Assembly (NCBI RefSeq): GCF_000444135.1
Contig: NZ_ATDK01000567.1
Span: 1-45,049, forward strand
Direction of reading: 5' to 3'
DNA: 45,049 nt
From: Pseudomonas avellanae BPIC 631
GTDB taxonomy: Bacteria > Pseudomonadota > Gammaproteobacteria > Pseudomonadales > Pseudomonadaceae
Positions 1 to 7,414 of this stretch are shown here, in pieces. The notes below the pieces were generated by a model, which ran no database searches, had not been told where the DNA came from, and was given only the letters and a program-made list of their open reading frames with translations. Every line of letters starts with the position of its first letter. Position 1 is the stretch's first letter. Made by a program: the position numbers and the translations under genes.

Positions 1-95
1 CCAGCAAGCAGACGAAGCAGGTCCATGATAGCAAAATAATAGCCGAGGGCTTGTATAAACTTAGGTAGTGAAACAGTCTCTAAATAGCTGCCCAA

Positions 96-542
96 TCAGG
101 CTTTGGTCAACAGCATGATGTGTGTGGCATGGATATCTTCTGTCTGCATGAAGCCGCAACGCAGGTAAAACGCATCGCCTTCAGAGGTGTCAGTGGAAAG
201 ACGCACGCACTGAAAACGAAGCGCGGCCTGCGCAATCAATGCTTTTACCAGCGCCTGACCTACATGTTGCCTCCTTACAGTAGGTGTCACGTACACACGC
301 CTTAGCCTTGCGGTATCAGTTTTGATATACGGATCGACCGATAGCCCCCCGATGCCTATGAGTTGCTGCTGCGAATAAGCTGCCATAAGACATTCGCCAG
401 GCGCATCAAAGCGATTTGCTCCGGAGTGCCATTCTGAAATCAGGCGTGTCAAAAATCTGAAGCCCTCTGCAACCGCCTCCTCCTCCAAGGCAAGAACCTG
501 TGAGGGCAGGTGCGCAATTTGCTGAATCTCGATGGGTTGCAT
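96..542 (-). CDS. GNAT-family N-acetyltransferase
   Basis: A 148-residue single-domain protein of the GNAT acyl-CoA acetyltransferase superfamily. The family core is visible: the strand LIGIGGLSVDP, then RLRRVYVTPTVRRQHVGQALV, where the Q/RxxGxG/A-type acetyl-CoA pyrophosphate loop (RRQHVGQAL) falls near residue 90, and the closing strand AFYLRCGF near residues 124-131. A GGAGG Shine-Dalgarno just upstream of the ATG at 542 supports the start. It is probably cytoplasmic. The substrate cannot be inferred from sequence or neighbours. It stands alone between the window edge and a 220-bp gap, so no operon partner is visible. Confidence 0.85.
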   Translation of the reverse strand: MQPIEIQQIAHLPSQVLALEEEAVAEGFRFLTRLISEWHSGANRFDAPGECLMAAYSQQQLIGIGGLSVDPYIKTDTARLRRVYVTPTVRRQHVGQALVKALIAQAALRFQCVRLSTDTSEGDAFYLRCGFMQTEDIHATHIMLLTKA

Positions 543-765
543 TCATCGTCCTCCGATTCGTTGATAATTCTTCAGGCCGGTGAGAGCTCGTCACCTGCAT
601 GCTATGAGCGATGCAAGTGGATGCTTTGGCTGCTTGCTGCCTCCAAGCTCAACGAGCTGAATTGGTAAAGGGGCGTGTGCTTCAAAAATACACTTCGCTT
701 TAGCATAGAATAATGGAGTGAGACCAAGCGTGGCGCTAATGAGTTACAAATACTGTAGTTTATCT

Positions 766-1392
766 TTAATTTCTTTTCGAGCGCGACGGGATCGATTTTC
801 CTAATTCAACGGCTGATGCTCTCATTGAATGCCGATGTAAGAGGTTTTCGACTATGTCCATTACAAGTGTTACGTCATCCGATTGAAGAACATATCCTCT
901 ATGAGCGGCAGCATGGCCAGCATCAAGAGCAACTTCGAGTATCTCTTGATCTACAGAGCTCAAATGTCCACCGCGAACGAGTGCTGCGAGCTTTTTTGCA
1001 AAGCCGCCGACATCACCAATTGTAGCGTTGATGTAAATATCTATGAGCGCCCTCACGCCCATAATGGTCAGCCTACGGCTGTCTGCGTGTAAGGCTGTGT
1101 AGATCTCTCTGAGAAGAGACTGCCATTCATCTGGAAGCTTTGAAACCCAGGGTGGACTCTTTCTGGATATCCTAGGTGGAAAGTACTCAGTCTCTGCACT
1201 CATATCGTAGTCTGAGTGCCAATGCTCTACTTTGAATAAAACGCTCTGGCATCCACAGCACGACCATATTCTGTATATTGTTCCCCACTCCTCCCAGGGA
1301 TTACGATCTGTATTTGTAACGCTGACCGCGTATTGCCTGACCTCGTCGTGCATTGTCCAGCTCGCGCAACGATTGCAATGGGCGCTACTCAT
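766..1392 (-). CDS. DUF4145-type protein with N-terminal zinc ribbon
   Basis: A 208-residue protein. The N-terminus carries two CxxC knuckles (CNRC and CCGC, about 45 residues apart), which would form a zinc ribbon. The C-terminal half (about residues 85-180) is helical with a DUF4145-like pattern: RALIDIYI followed by the AHAAAHRG-type segment (GHAAAHRGYVLQ). DUF4145 domains are HEPN-like and are often found in mobile or defence-associated genes. That association is family knowledge; nothing here proves a defence role. I prefer the ATG at 1392, preceded by GGAA, over the ATG at 1410. The 1392 start overlaps the stop of the preceding short reading frame as ATGAGTAG, which suggests translational coupling. 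Local composition is more A+T-rich than the core genes. Confidence 0.65.
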   Translation of the reverse strand: MSSAHCNRCASWTMHDEVRQYAVSVTNTDRNPWEEWGTIYRIWSCCGCQSVLFKVEHWHSDYDMSAETEYFPPRISRKSPPWVSKLPDEWQSLLREIYTALHADSRRLTIMGVRALIDIYINATIGDVGGFAKKLAALVRGGHLSSVDQEILEVALDAGHAAAHRGYVLQSDDVTLVMDIVENLLHRHSMRASAVELGKSIPSRSKRN

Positions 1393-1699
1393 TATTGCTT
1401 CCGAGGCCATCTCTTCGTAGCTGACCTGTTAAGAGTTCGGTGGTGTTGGAAAATTTATATGCTAATACTTGGAGTACGTACACAGCTAGATTCTCCGAAA
1501 TCCCGGCCAAGCGAATGGTGAACCCGGTGTCCCATTGCATCGGCTTTTTTTCAACGTTCAACTGCGAAAAACGCTTGGTGTTTTCGATCCACCCCTTCGC
1601 TATGGCTGACCAGATCCAGGCTTCGTAATCGGTTTCGGGCAAGGATTTGTACGTTGAATTGTACGTACTACAGAAAAAAAAGGGCCTGCATCGCTGCAA
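1385..1699 (-). CDS. Short unrecognised reading frame, possible gene remnant
   Basis: An open frame of up to 104 codons between the tRNA-Thr terminator and the DUF4145-type gene. I do not recognise it. Its first codons lie inside the terminator hairpin, so the true start, if there is one, is probably further in, for example the internal methionine about 54 codons from the end. Its last codons overlap the start of the next gene by 8 bases. It is A+T-rich with no clear motif. It could be a small coupled upstream gene, or the eroded end of an integrated element at the tRNA 3' end. Low confidence. Confidence 0.25.
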   Translation of the reverse strand: MQRCRPFFFCSTYNSTYKSLPETDYEAWIWSAIAKGWIENTKRFSQLNVEKKPMQWDTGFTIRLAGISENLAVYVLQVLAYKFSNTTELLTGQLRRDGLGSNNE

Positions 1700-1707
1700 G
1701 CCCTTGA
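1672..1707 (-). terminator. Rho-independent terminator of tRNA-Thr
   Basis: On the minus strand GGGCTTGCAGCGATGCAGGCCC forms a stem-loop that runs into a stretch of eight T residues, directly after the tRNA 3' end. Confidence 0.85.
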
Positions 1708-1713
1708 TTTGTA

Positions 1714-1789
<76 letters not shown>

Positions 1790-1802
1790 GTAATGGGCTG
1801 CG

Positions 1803-1830
1803 AGTATATAGCTTCTGATGCGCTTGTAAA
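1803..1830 (-). promoter_or_regulatory. Probable sigma-70 promoter of tRNA-Thr
   Basis: On the minus strand TTTACA (1830-1825) and TATACT (1808-1803) are separated by 16 bases, and the -10 lies about 14 bases before the mature tRNA 5' end. Confidence 0.6.
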
Positions 1831-2413
1831 CCCTAGCTGTCTGATTCAGTTGAAAAAAATTGACCGTTGGTGCTCCAGGTGGGATGTGGGCGGGTGGTGG
1901 TGCAGGACGTTTCCTTTGGTTTGCAGCGATTGGTCTGGTTGATGTGTGTGAGCACTGCGCTTTTGAACGCTGATTTTGCTTCTGCTGCGGGCGGCTTGAG
2001 CGTCAAGGAGGGCTGGATTTTTAACCTGGCCTTGCAAACCGACGGCTGTAGCGTTGATGGCTATCTGGCGCATGAAAAGGCGCTGAGCGGGGCTGGTGGT
2101 TTTGGGGGTGTTGCAGGGCGGGTGGGCTTTGCATAGGCTTGTTCTCAACGGCCCAGGCTACTGAGTCAGCAGCACAGGCCGTTAGCTTTTCAGCCATGCA
2201 GACAAAGGACTGTCTGGTGAGTGATGCGATGGATCGTAACCGGGCTTGGGGGTGTTGTGTGCCGCAGGCTGGTCATTCGCTGAGGAGTTGTTGAAGAATA
2301 GGTGTCATTGCGTCTGGCCTGTTGGGTCTTGCGCAAGGTGGGGCCGAGGATTGCTGTCTGAATCGCATGAATGTGCGTCTGGATGGTCGCGAAGGTTTCA
2401 TCGATGTTTCAAG
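1831..2413. other. Gene-poor stretch
   Basis: About 580 bases without a convincing gene. Short open frames exist on both strands but lack ribosome binding sites, and their translations look unnatural (low complexity, rich in His/Pro or Gly/Val). Five GGA trinucleotides lie between 2283 and 2434, ahead of an orphan terminator, but no GacA-type upstream element is visible. Confidence 0.4.
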
Positions 2414-2445
2414 AAATGCCCGGATCCTCTGGATTCGGGCATTTT
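2414..2445 (+). terminator. Strong hairpin with T-tract, no obvious gene upstream
   Basis: AATGCCCGGATCC/GGATTCGGGCATT forms a 13-bp stem (one G-T pair) with a TCT loop, followed by TTTTCTT. It is oriented as a plus-strand terminator, but no plus-strand gene clearly ends here. It may end a small RNA or simply insulate the downstream J-protein gene. Confidence 0.6.
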
Positions 2446-2549
2446 CTTGTGGGCTGGTTCTTGTTGCGTGGCATTTGCACTGGAGCTATGGGCTTTTTGG
2501 CCGATATAGCTGTATCAAAAATGGCAGTCGGCCATGGACAGCAAGTGCA

Positions 2550-3548
2550 ATGCAGAGAACGCCCACGCATTACGAGCTGCTGAGTGTTGCTCGCGATGCC
2601 TCTCCTGAGCAGATCAAGAAGGCTTATCGCAAGCTGGCGCAGAAGCTGCACCCGGACAGGAATCCCGATCCTTATGCCTCGGACATGATGGGCGTGGTCA
2701 ACGCGTCTCATGATGTGCTGGCCGACCCCGGACGGCGGGCGGCTTATGACGCGCAGCTGGCTGCCGATGAGCACAAGGCCCGTATCGAGGCGCAGCGTCG
2801 CAAGCAGGCGCATGCGGCGAAAGGGCAGGCGGTTCATGTTTATGCTGCAACCTCTGCCGCTGCGACTGTGACGCCCGCTCGGGCGGCTCGAGCAGGCCCG
2901 GCTCCCAAGGCTTCACCTTACAGTGACAAGCGTCGTCGCCATGCGTGGCGCTGGGCGCTGGTATTTGTGGTGTTCTGCGCAGGCGGGGCGTGGATGGGGT
3001 ATGACCCGGAGGCGGGCAAGGCGTTTGTGCCGGCTGAGCCAGTACCTTTGGCGCAGACGTGGGCCAAGGCTGCACCCGCCGCACCGGTTGAAGAGCCTGT
3101 GGTCAGCCAGGCAAAACCTGTTGAGGCGGTGGCGTCGGAGTGTGAGGTGCCTGCGCTGGACCCGATGGGCGCGCCTTGGTCGGACAAGGCGGGGTATGTG
3201 AAGGACATGCCGTTGCTCAAGGACAACGGCTGGTCGCAGATCACTGTGGATAACTCGGCGGGTGAGTCGGCGGTGTATGCCAAGGTCACCGATGCGGTGG
3301 GGCGCAGGGCGTTTCGGCATGCGTTCGTGCCGGCCGGGGCGGTGTTCAGTTTTGCCAAGATGGACCCGGGGCTGTATCTGCTCAAGTACAAGATGCTCAA
3401 TACCGGCTGCGCCTTTGCGTCGGGGCGTATTTTGCTGGAGGAAACGCCGATGGGCAGTCAGATCAAGTCGAGTGCTTACAAGCTGACGTTGCGTAAGCTG
3501 CAGAATCGAAGTGTGCCGTTTACGCGGTTGAAGGATGATCAGTTTTAG
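2550..3548 (+). CDS. Membrane-anchored J-domain (DnaJ-type) co-chaperone
   Basis: A 332-residue protein. Residues 6-70 form a J domain with the invariant HPD at 34-36, flanked by AYRKLAQKL and by a helix III/IV region ending DPGRRAAYDAQ. J domains stimulate DnaK-type ATPases. An Ala/Lys/Arg-rich linker follows. A single membrane segment (AWRWALVFVVFCAGGAWMGY) lies at about residues 132-151, so the J domain is probably cytoplasmic and the Pro/Ala-rich linker and C-terminal domain periplasmic. The C-terminal domain (about 200-332) has paired cysteines and a beta-rich look (WSQITVDNSAGESAVYAKV) and I do not recognise it. The frame stays open about 76 codons further upstream, but the J domain begins naturally at the ATG at 2550 and the orphan terminator lies inside the extension, so I start it there. 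Confidence 0.8.
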   Translation: MQRTPTHYELLSVARDASPEQIKKAYRKLAQKLHPDRNPDPYASDMMGVVNASHDVLADPGRRAAYDAQLAADEHKARIEAQRRKQAHAAKGQAVHVYAATSAAATVTPARAARAGPAPKASPYSDKRRRHAWRWALVFVVFCAGGAWMGYDPEAGKAFVPAEPVPLAQTWAKAAPAAPVEEPVVSQAKPVEAVASECEVPALDPMGAPWSDKAGYVKDMPLLKDNGWSQITVDNSAGESAVYAKVTDAVGRRAFRHAFVPAGAVFSFAKMDPGLYLLKYKMLNTGCAFASGRILLEETPMGSQIKSSAYKLTLRKLQNRSVPFTRLKDDQF

Positions 3549-3924
3549 AGGGCATTTTCTGTTTGTGGTCTGATGGCCGGAATCTGACGCAGAGTCACGG
3601 TGCTCCTATTTTGCTGTCGGTTCCCGACAGATCGTGGACAAGTCCACTCCCACGGCCTTCGGCCAGAATCCCAGGCATCGTGTGTGCCGATATCATCTCC
3701 CACGGCCTTTGGTCAGCATCAAGAGCTGCGTGCGTAGAGATCATCTTTTGCAACGCTTTCAGGCCGGTTTTTGCAGGCATGGTCTCTTTCTTTTGAAGGA
3801 CATTTCCGAGAGAATCCCCGACCGCTTGCGCCTCTCGATTTGTGCTCCTACTCTCCGCCCGTCGCTGCCCATCAGCGATCGGGTTTAGTCGCCTGGGTTT
3901 GAGTTAAGGCGTATCGCGTCGCTG
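3549..3924. other. Intergenic region with repeats
   Basis: Non-coding stretch between the J-protein gene and the structured leader. Apart from the REP-like and direct repeats I see no gene. TTCCCGACAGATC and the G+C-rich segment after 3800 show no recognisable signal. Confidence 0.4.
3634..3718. repeat. REP-like palindrome plus a 22-base direct repeat
   Basis: GTGGACAAGTCCAC (3634-3647) running into TCCCAC matches the general form of Pseudomonas REP sequences (GTGGGAG...CTTGTCC...). From 3647 CTCCCACGGCCTTCGGCCAG is repeated at 3697 with two C-to-T changes, exactly 50 bases later. The repeats sit behind the J-protein gene with no coding potential. Confidence 0.6.
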
Positions 3925-4073
3925 TCATATGCAGGTTTTCTTCCTGCATTCTATGGCGGCTATGCGTAAGGGCACCCTCGGGTGCGCCGGTCTTAGCTCC
4001 CGGTCGACTAACCTTCGTACAGCTGCCACCTCAATCGTTTAGTCGCGATCAAGTGGCAGTTTCCATTGAGGAG
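3925..4073 (+). ncRNA. Candidate structured 5' leader with pseudoknot
   Basis: Ahead of the DUF6124-type gene the plus strand can form several nested structures. These are a hairpin ATGCAGG/CCTGCAT (3929-3949), a small hairpin GCACC/GGTGC (3972-3985), and a stem CTGCCAC/GTGGCAG (4023-4029 with 4053-4059) continued by ATCG/CGAT (4034-4037 with 4046-4049). That last stem has an 8-base loop in which TTAGTCG (4039-4045) is complementary over 7 bases to CGACTAA at 4005-4011 upstream. This is a loop-upstream pseudoknot. A GAGGAG ribosome site follows at 4068. I recall similar leaders before small DUF3077/DUF6124-type genes in other pseudomonads, but cannot verify that here. Function unknown: cis-regulatory RNA, or a processed small RNA. 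Confidence 0.5.
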
Positions 4074-4084
4074 AGAGCTAAAAC

Positions 4085-4399
4085 ATGGTCAAAGTAACCC
4101 CCGATCCACCCAACACCGCCCCGATCTTCGACAAGGCTGTCGTCAAGCGCGCCATGGCGTGTTACCTGCCAGTTCCTCGATCCCCCAGAGAACCCCACGA
4201 CAGCAAGTTCGACTTCATCAGCCTGGAAGCGACGTTGGTGCATGCGCTGGATTTCCTGCGTTGCGCATCGGCCACCGCTTACGAACTCGGCGATGAGTTG
4301 ACCGGCTCACAACGCGACCTGGCCTTCGCCTCCATGCACATGGTGGAGATGGCCAAAGTGATGATCGAGCGCTCGGTGGAGTGTGTCGAAGAGGTCTGA
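4085..4399 (+). CDS. Small DUF6124-type protein
   Basis: A 104-residue protein whose C-terminal 60 residues resemble the Pseudomonas-specific DUF6124/DUF3077 group: DFISLEATLVHALDFLRCASATAYELGDELTGSQRDLAFASMHMVEMAKVMIERSVE, predicted to be two or three amphipathic helices. These genes are usually present in several copies per genome and their function is not known. A GAGGAG sequence lies 11 bases before the ATG, right behind the structured leader, so the leader probably controls this gene. No signal peptide or membrane segment. Confidence 0.7.
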   Translation: MVKVTPDPPNTAPIFDKAVVKRAMACYLPVPRSPREPHDSKFDFISLEATLVHALDFLRCASATAYELGDELTGSQRDLAFASMHMVEMAKVMIERSVECVEEV

Positions 4400-4417
4400 A
4401 AACGCGCATCAGACAGG

Positions 4418-4445
4418 TCGTGCACAGGCAACTGCGTGTGCACGA
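4418..4445 (+). terminator. Weak hairpin after the DUF6124-type gene
   Basis: TCGTGCAC (4418-4425) pairs with GTGCACGA (4438-4445) around a 12-base loop, 20 bases after the stop codon. There is no T-tract, so it may be a transcript-end stabiliser rather than an intrinsic terminator. Confidence 0.3.
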
Positions 4446-4641
4446 TCAAGGCGTGTAAAAGGATTGTGCCAGAGCCTTTACCAAATCTTTATGCACAATT
4501 TCGGAATAAAGAATTGCCCGGGTAACCAAATATGTGCAGTCAGGCGCATTGTGCCGCAAAGCACTGTTTTTAAGGGTTTAAGGACGTCTGGCGAGAAAAA
4601 ATCAGGGGCTTCATTAACTGGCGCGCCAAGCTTTAACGCAC

Positions 4642-4674
4642 TCATCCACATTTTCATCAACAGACTTATCCACA
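4642..4674 (+). promoter_or_regulatory. Three DnaA-box-like 9-mers at 12-bp spacing
   Basis: TCATCCACA (4642-4650), TCATCAACA (4654-4662) and TTATCCACA (4666-4674). The last is a perfect DnaA box, the first has one mismatch and the middle one two. The start-to-start distance is exactly 12 bases each time. They lie in the gap downstream of the methyltransferase gene. A DnaA-binding role is inference. Confidence 0.4.
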
Positions 4675-4693
4675 GGTTGCTCTACTGTTTGCG

Positions 4694-5965
4694 TCACGAT
4701 TTTCGGGCCAGAATCAGCAGGTTGCGCGGTGTAAGCTGGCTCTCGCAGAACGTCCCGACGCTGACGCTGTAACCCTGCTCTTGCACGTACATCGCCCGGT
4801 CGAGCACCAGCCATACTTCCAGTGCGCGACGAAACAGGTTGCGCACCAGTTCCAGATTGCGTACGTGCGCCAGTCTTTCCCAGCCAGCGGCTTCGAGTGC
4901 TGGCCAGTCCTGCTTGCCCGGTGCAGGAAGACTCTTCAGTTTCGCCAGATGACAGCAATAGTCAGCGTAGGGCGCGTCCAGCCAGGACGTCGGCAGCGAT
5001 GGCGTGGGCAAGTAATCGTCAATGCCGCGCAGATTGCGCTGTAACAGATCGAAGCCAAGGCGACGGGCCATCGACGTATCGCGCTGCCGGCGCACACGAG
5101 CGCCTGCGGTGACGGTTTCGCTCAGCGGCAGCCCGAGTTCGTCCCGTGAGAGCTTCAAGCCGGATGCCTTGCCTTCGCTGGACAACGGCTGGTAGTTGTC
5201 GTGACGGGTGCGGTTGTAACAGCACGGCGCAACGGCCATGTGCTGGCAGCCGGTCTGGCTGGCCAGCTCCATCAACTGAATGTGCAGATCGCCGCACGCA
5301 TGCAGCGCCACGGGCGTGTGCTGTTCCTGCAGGCAGCGCCAGGCATCATCGGCCATCACGTCCTGCTGCACATGCCGCGCCTCGATGCTTTGCCGGGCGC
5401 TGAGGGTCAGGCCCGCCTCGATCAGCGCCGGGTCGTGTTCCAGGCAAGTCAGGCTTTGGCCACGCGCCGTCAGACGACGGCCCAGATGGCCTTTGCCTGC
5501 GCACCAGTCCAGCCAGTGAGTGGTGCTGTCGCGCATGTCCAGATGCGCCGCAAAGGCTTCGATCTGCTGCCATTTACGCCCCGGCACATCGACGCTCATG
5601 CGCGCATCGACGGGCGTCGGAGGGAAGGCGGGCAGTTCGGCAACGTGGCTTAGTGCGACGGCTTCGGCAGCCAGTTGGGTAAAGGGGAAGGGTGCGTCGA
5701 GGTGTTCCGGGTGATTGTGCGCCGCTTCGGCCTGCGCCAGCGTGCGGTGCCGTAGCCAGTGCGACAGCTCCGGGTATGTGCCTTCCCATGGCAGGTGCAG
5801 GTGGGTGAACGGCTTGGGCCGCCACAAGGCCTGATGCGCGAACAGGAAGCTGTCCAGAGCACGAAAGTGGCTGCTTAGGTGTTCGTCCTGCAAGCAGGGT
5901 TCAGAGGGCATATCGACGGCCTCGCGTGACAGGGTGCTGGCTGGATCGACGCCAGCACCCTTCAT
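4694..5965 (-). CDS. Class I SAM-dependent methyltransferase
   Basis: A protein of up to 423 residues. The Rossmann-fold SAM motif I, THWLDWCAGKGHLGRRL, lies near residue 150, followed by motif II LTCLEHDPALIEAG and a later ALHACGDLHIQLME / MAVAPCCYNR segment. This pattern fits the Methyltransf_32-type group, with PCCY as a possible active-site loop. The C-terminal 150 residues are helical and unassigned. Substrate is unknown. The first ATG (5965) is one base beyond the stop of the upstream permease gene; an internal ATG at 5911 is an alternative start. As the last gene of the transporter operon it may be co-transcribed only for convenience. Confidence 0.8.
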   Translation of the reverse strand: MKGAGVDPASTLSREAVDMPSEPCLQDEHLSSHFRALDSFLFAHQALWRPKPFTHLHLPWEGTYPELSHWLRHRTLAQAEAAHNHPEHLDAPFPFTQLAAEAVALSHVAELPAFPPTPVDARMSVDVPGRKWQQIEAFAAHLDMRDSTTHWLDWCAGKGHLGRRLTARGQSLTCLEHDPALIEAGLTLSARQSIEARHVQQDVMADDAWRCLQEQHTPVALHACGDLHIQLMELASQTGCQHMAVAPCCYNRTRHDNYQPLSSEGKASGLKLSRDELGLPLSETVTAGARVRRQRDTSMARRLGFDLLQRNLRGIDDYLPTPSLPTSWLDAPYADYCCHLAKLKSLPAPGKQDWPALEAAGWERLAHVRNLELVRNLFRRALEVWLVLDRAMYVQEQGYSVSVGTFCESQLTPRNLLILARKS

Positions 5966-5966
5966 A

Positions 5967-6656
5967 TCAGCGCCCCTGACTTGCGTCTACACGCAGCAGC
6001 TTTTCCAGCAGGCGGAAGCCTTGCACCAGCACGAATGTCATCACCAGGTAGAACATGCCGGCGGCAAAGAAGATCTCCACCGGCAAGTAAGTGCGGGCGA
6101 TGATCGTGCGCGCCATGCCGGTCAGTTCCAGCAGGGTGACAGTGCTGGCCAGCGCGCTGGCCTTGAGCATCAGGATCACTTCGTTGCTGTAGGCGGGCAG
6201 GCCGATGCGTGCCGCGCGGGGCAGGACGATGTAGAACAGCGCCTTCCATTTCGACATGCCCAGCGCACGCGCAGCCTCGACTTCGCCGACCGGCACGGCC
6301 TGAATTGCGCCCCGCAGGATTTCCGCGATATAGGCGGCGGTGTGCAGGGTCATGGTGACGACCGCACACCAGAACGGGTCGCGCAGGTACGGCCACAGCG
6401 GCCCCTGACGCACGGCATCGAACTGCGCCAGGCCGTAATAGACCAGAAACAACTGCACCAGCAGCGGCGTGCCACGGAAGAAAAAGATGTAGGCATAAGG
6501 CAGGGCACGCACTGGCCAGTGCCGCGAGGCGCGAGCGATGCCCATCGGGATGGCGAGGATCAGACCGGCGATGACGGCAATGGCCACCAGCTCCAGGGTC
6601 AGGGTCGCGCCCTGCGCCAGTCGCGGCAACCATTTGATGATGACTTCCCAGTTCAT
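5967..6656 (-). CDS. Polar amino acid ABC transporter permease (HisM-type)
   Basis: A 229-residue inner-membrane permease with about five membrane segments. The family EAA loop is seen as GEVEAARALGMSKWKALFYIVLPRAAR near residues 147-173, where the conserved Gly contacts the ATPase. It pairs with the upstream permease, whose stop overlaps its start by four bases (ATGA), a typical coupling for heterodimeric HisQ/HisM-type transporters. The segment IFFFRGTPLLVQLFLVYYGL matches the HisM/ArtM family. Substrate class is inferred as basic amino acids (arginine, ornithine, lysine or histidine) from the binding protein and the ArgR-like site upstream of the operon. Confidence 0.9.
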   Translation of the reverse strand: MNWEVIIKWLPRLAQGATLTLELVAIAVIAGLILAIPMGIARASRHWPVRALPYAYIFFFRGTPLLVQLFLVYYGLAQFDAVRQGPLWPYLRDPFWCAVVTMTLHTAAYIAEILRGAIQAVPVGEVEAARALGMSKWKALFYIVLPRAARIGLPAYSNEVILMLKASALASTVTLLELTGMARTIIARTYLPVEIFFAAGMFYLVMTFVLVQGFRLLEKLLRVDASQGR

Positions 6657-7348
6657 GACGCGCTCCTCAGAAAGCCGCGACCGGCACGTTTTTCAAGGAA
6701 GTACATGCCGATCATGGCCAGCACGGTCAGGCCCAGGTACATGATGGCCGCGACCATATAGAACGTGAACGCCTCTTTGGTGAAGCCCACGGCGATCTGC
6801 GCGTGGCGCATGATTTCTTCCAGGCCGATCACCGAGACCAGCGCGGTGTCTTTCATCAAAATCATGAACAGGTTGCCCAGGCCGAGCAGGGCGATGCGCC
6901 ACATCTGCGGCAGCACCAGCTTGAAGAGGATGCGCGACCGCGACATGCCCAGCGCCAGTCCGGCTTCACGATGGCCTTTGGGAATGGCGAGGATTGCGCC
7001 GCGAAACACCTCGGTGGCGTAGGCGCCAAAGCACAACCCCAAGGCGATAACCCCAGCAGCGAAAGCGCTCAGGGCCAGGTTGGGAATGCCGAGCAGTTCG
7101 CCCAAAGCGCGCATGCCGTTGACGGTGCCGAAGTAGATCAGCAGCACCCAGAGCAGTTCGGGAATGCCGCGTACCAGCGTCGAGTAGGTGCCGCCCAGCC
7201 ATTGTAGCGGCTTGTAGGGCGAGGTCTTGGCCAAGGCGCCGAGCAGTCCGAGCACCAGCCCCAGGCACAGGGCCGAGAGTGCAAGCTGGACCGTCATCAG
7301 CGCGCCAGCCGCAAGGGCCGGGCCGAATCCGTGGAGATCAATGTTCAT
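6653..7348 (-). CDS. Polar amino acid ABC transporter permease (HisQ-type)
   Basis: A 231-residue inner-membrane permease, HisQ/ArtQ-like. Hydrophobic helices begin at residue 8 (PALAAGALMTVQLALSALCLGL). The motif VRGIPELLWVLLIYFG is characteristic, and the EAA loop is IPKGHREAGLALGMSRSRILFKLVLPQMWR. It would form a heterodimer with the following permease to make the translocation path. It lies 66 bases after the binding-protein gene and overlaps the next gene by four bases. Confidence 0.9.
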   Translation of the reverse strand: MNIDLHGFGPALAAGALMTVQLALSALCLGLVLGLLGALAKTSPYKPLQWLGGTYSTLVRGIPELLWVLLIYFGTVNGMRALGELLGIPNLALSAFAAGVIALGLCFGAYATEVFRGAILAIPKGHREAGLALGMSRSRILFKLVLPQMWRIALLGLGNLFMILMKDTALVSVIGLEEIMRHAQIAVGFTKEAFTFYMVAAIMYLGLTVLAMIGMYFLEKRAGRGFLRSAS

Positions 7349-7414
7349 GGGCAGGCTTTGTCAGGACCGGTCGCCGCGCCTGGGTTCAAGGCAGCGGCGA
7401 CGTGGTCGGGTGAA

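Noticed and set aside
1..26. Possible start of a minus-strand gene (ATG at 26, MDLLRLLA...)
   Set aside because: Only eight codons are inside the window and there is no ribosome binding site in front, so it cannot be supported.
1846..2148. Open frames on both strands at 1846-2148
   Set aside because: Translations are low-complexity (His/Pro-rich on minus, Gly/Val-rich on plus), no ribosome site and no recognisable motif.
2469..2480. Sequence TGGCATTTGCAC resembling a sigma-54 promoter
   Set aside because: The GG and GC elements are too close together for the -24/-12 spacing.
2322..2549. Extended N-terminus for the J-domain protein (open frame from 2322)
   Set aside because: The J domain starts cleanly at the ATG at 2550, and a strong terminator lies within the extension.
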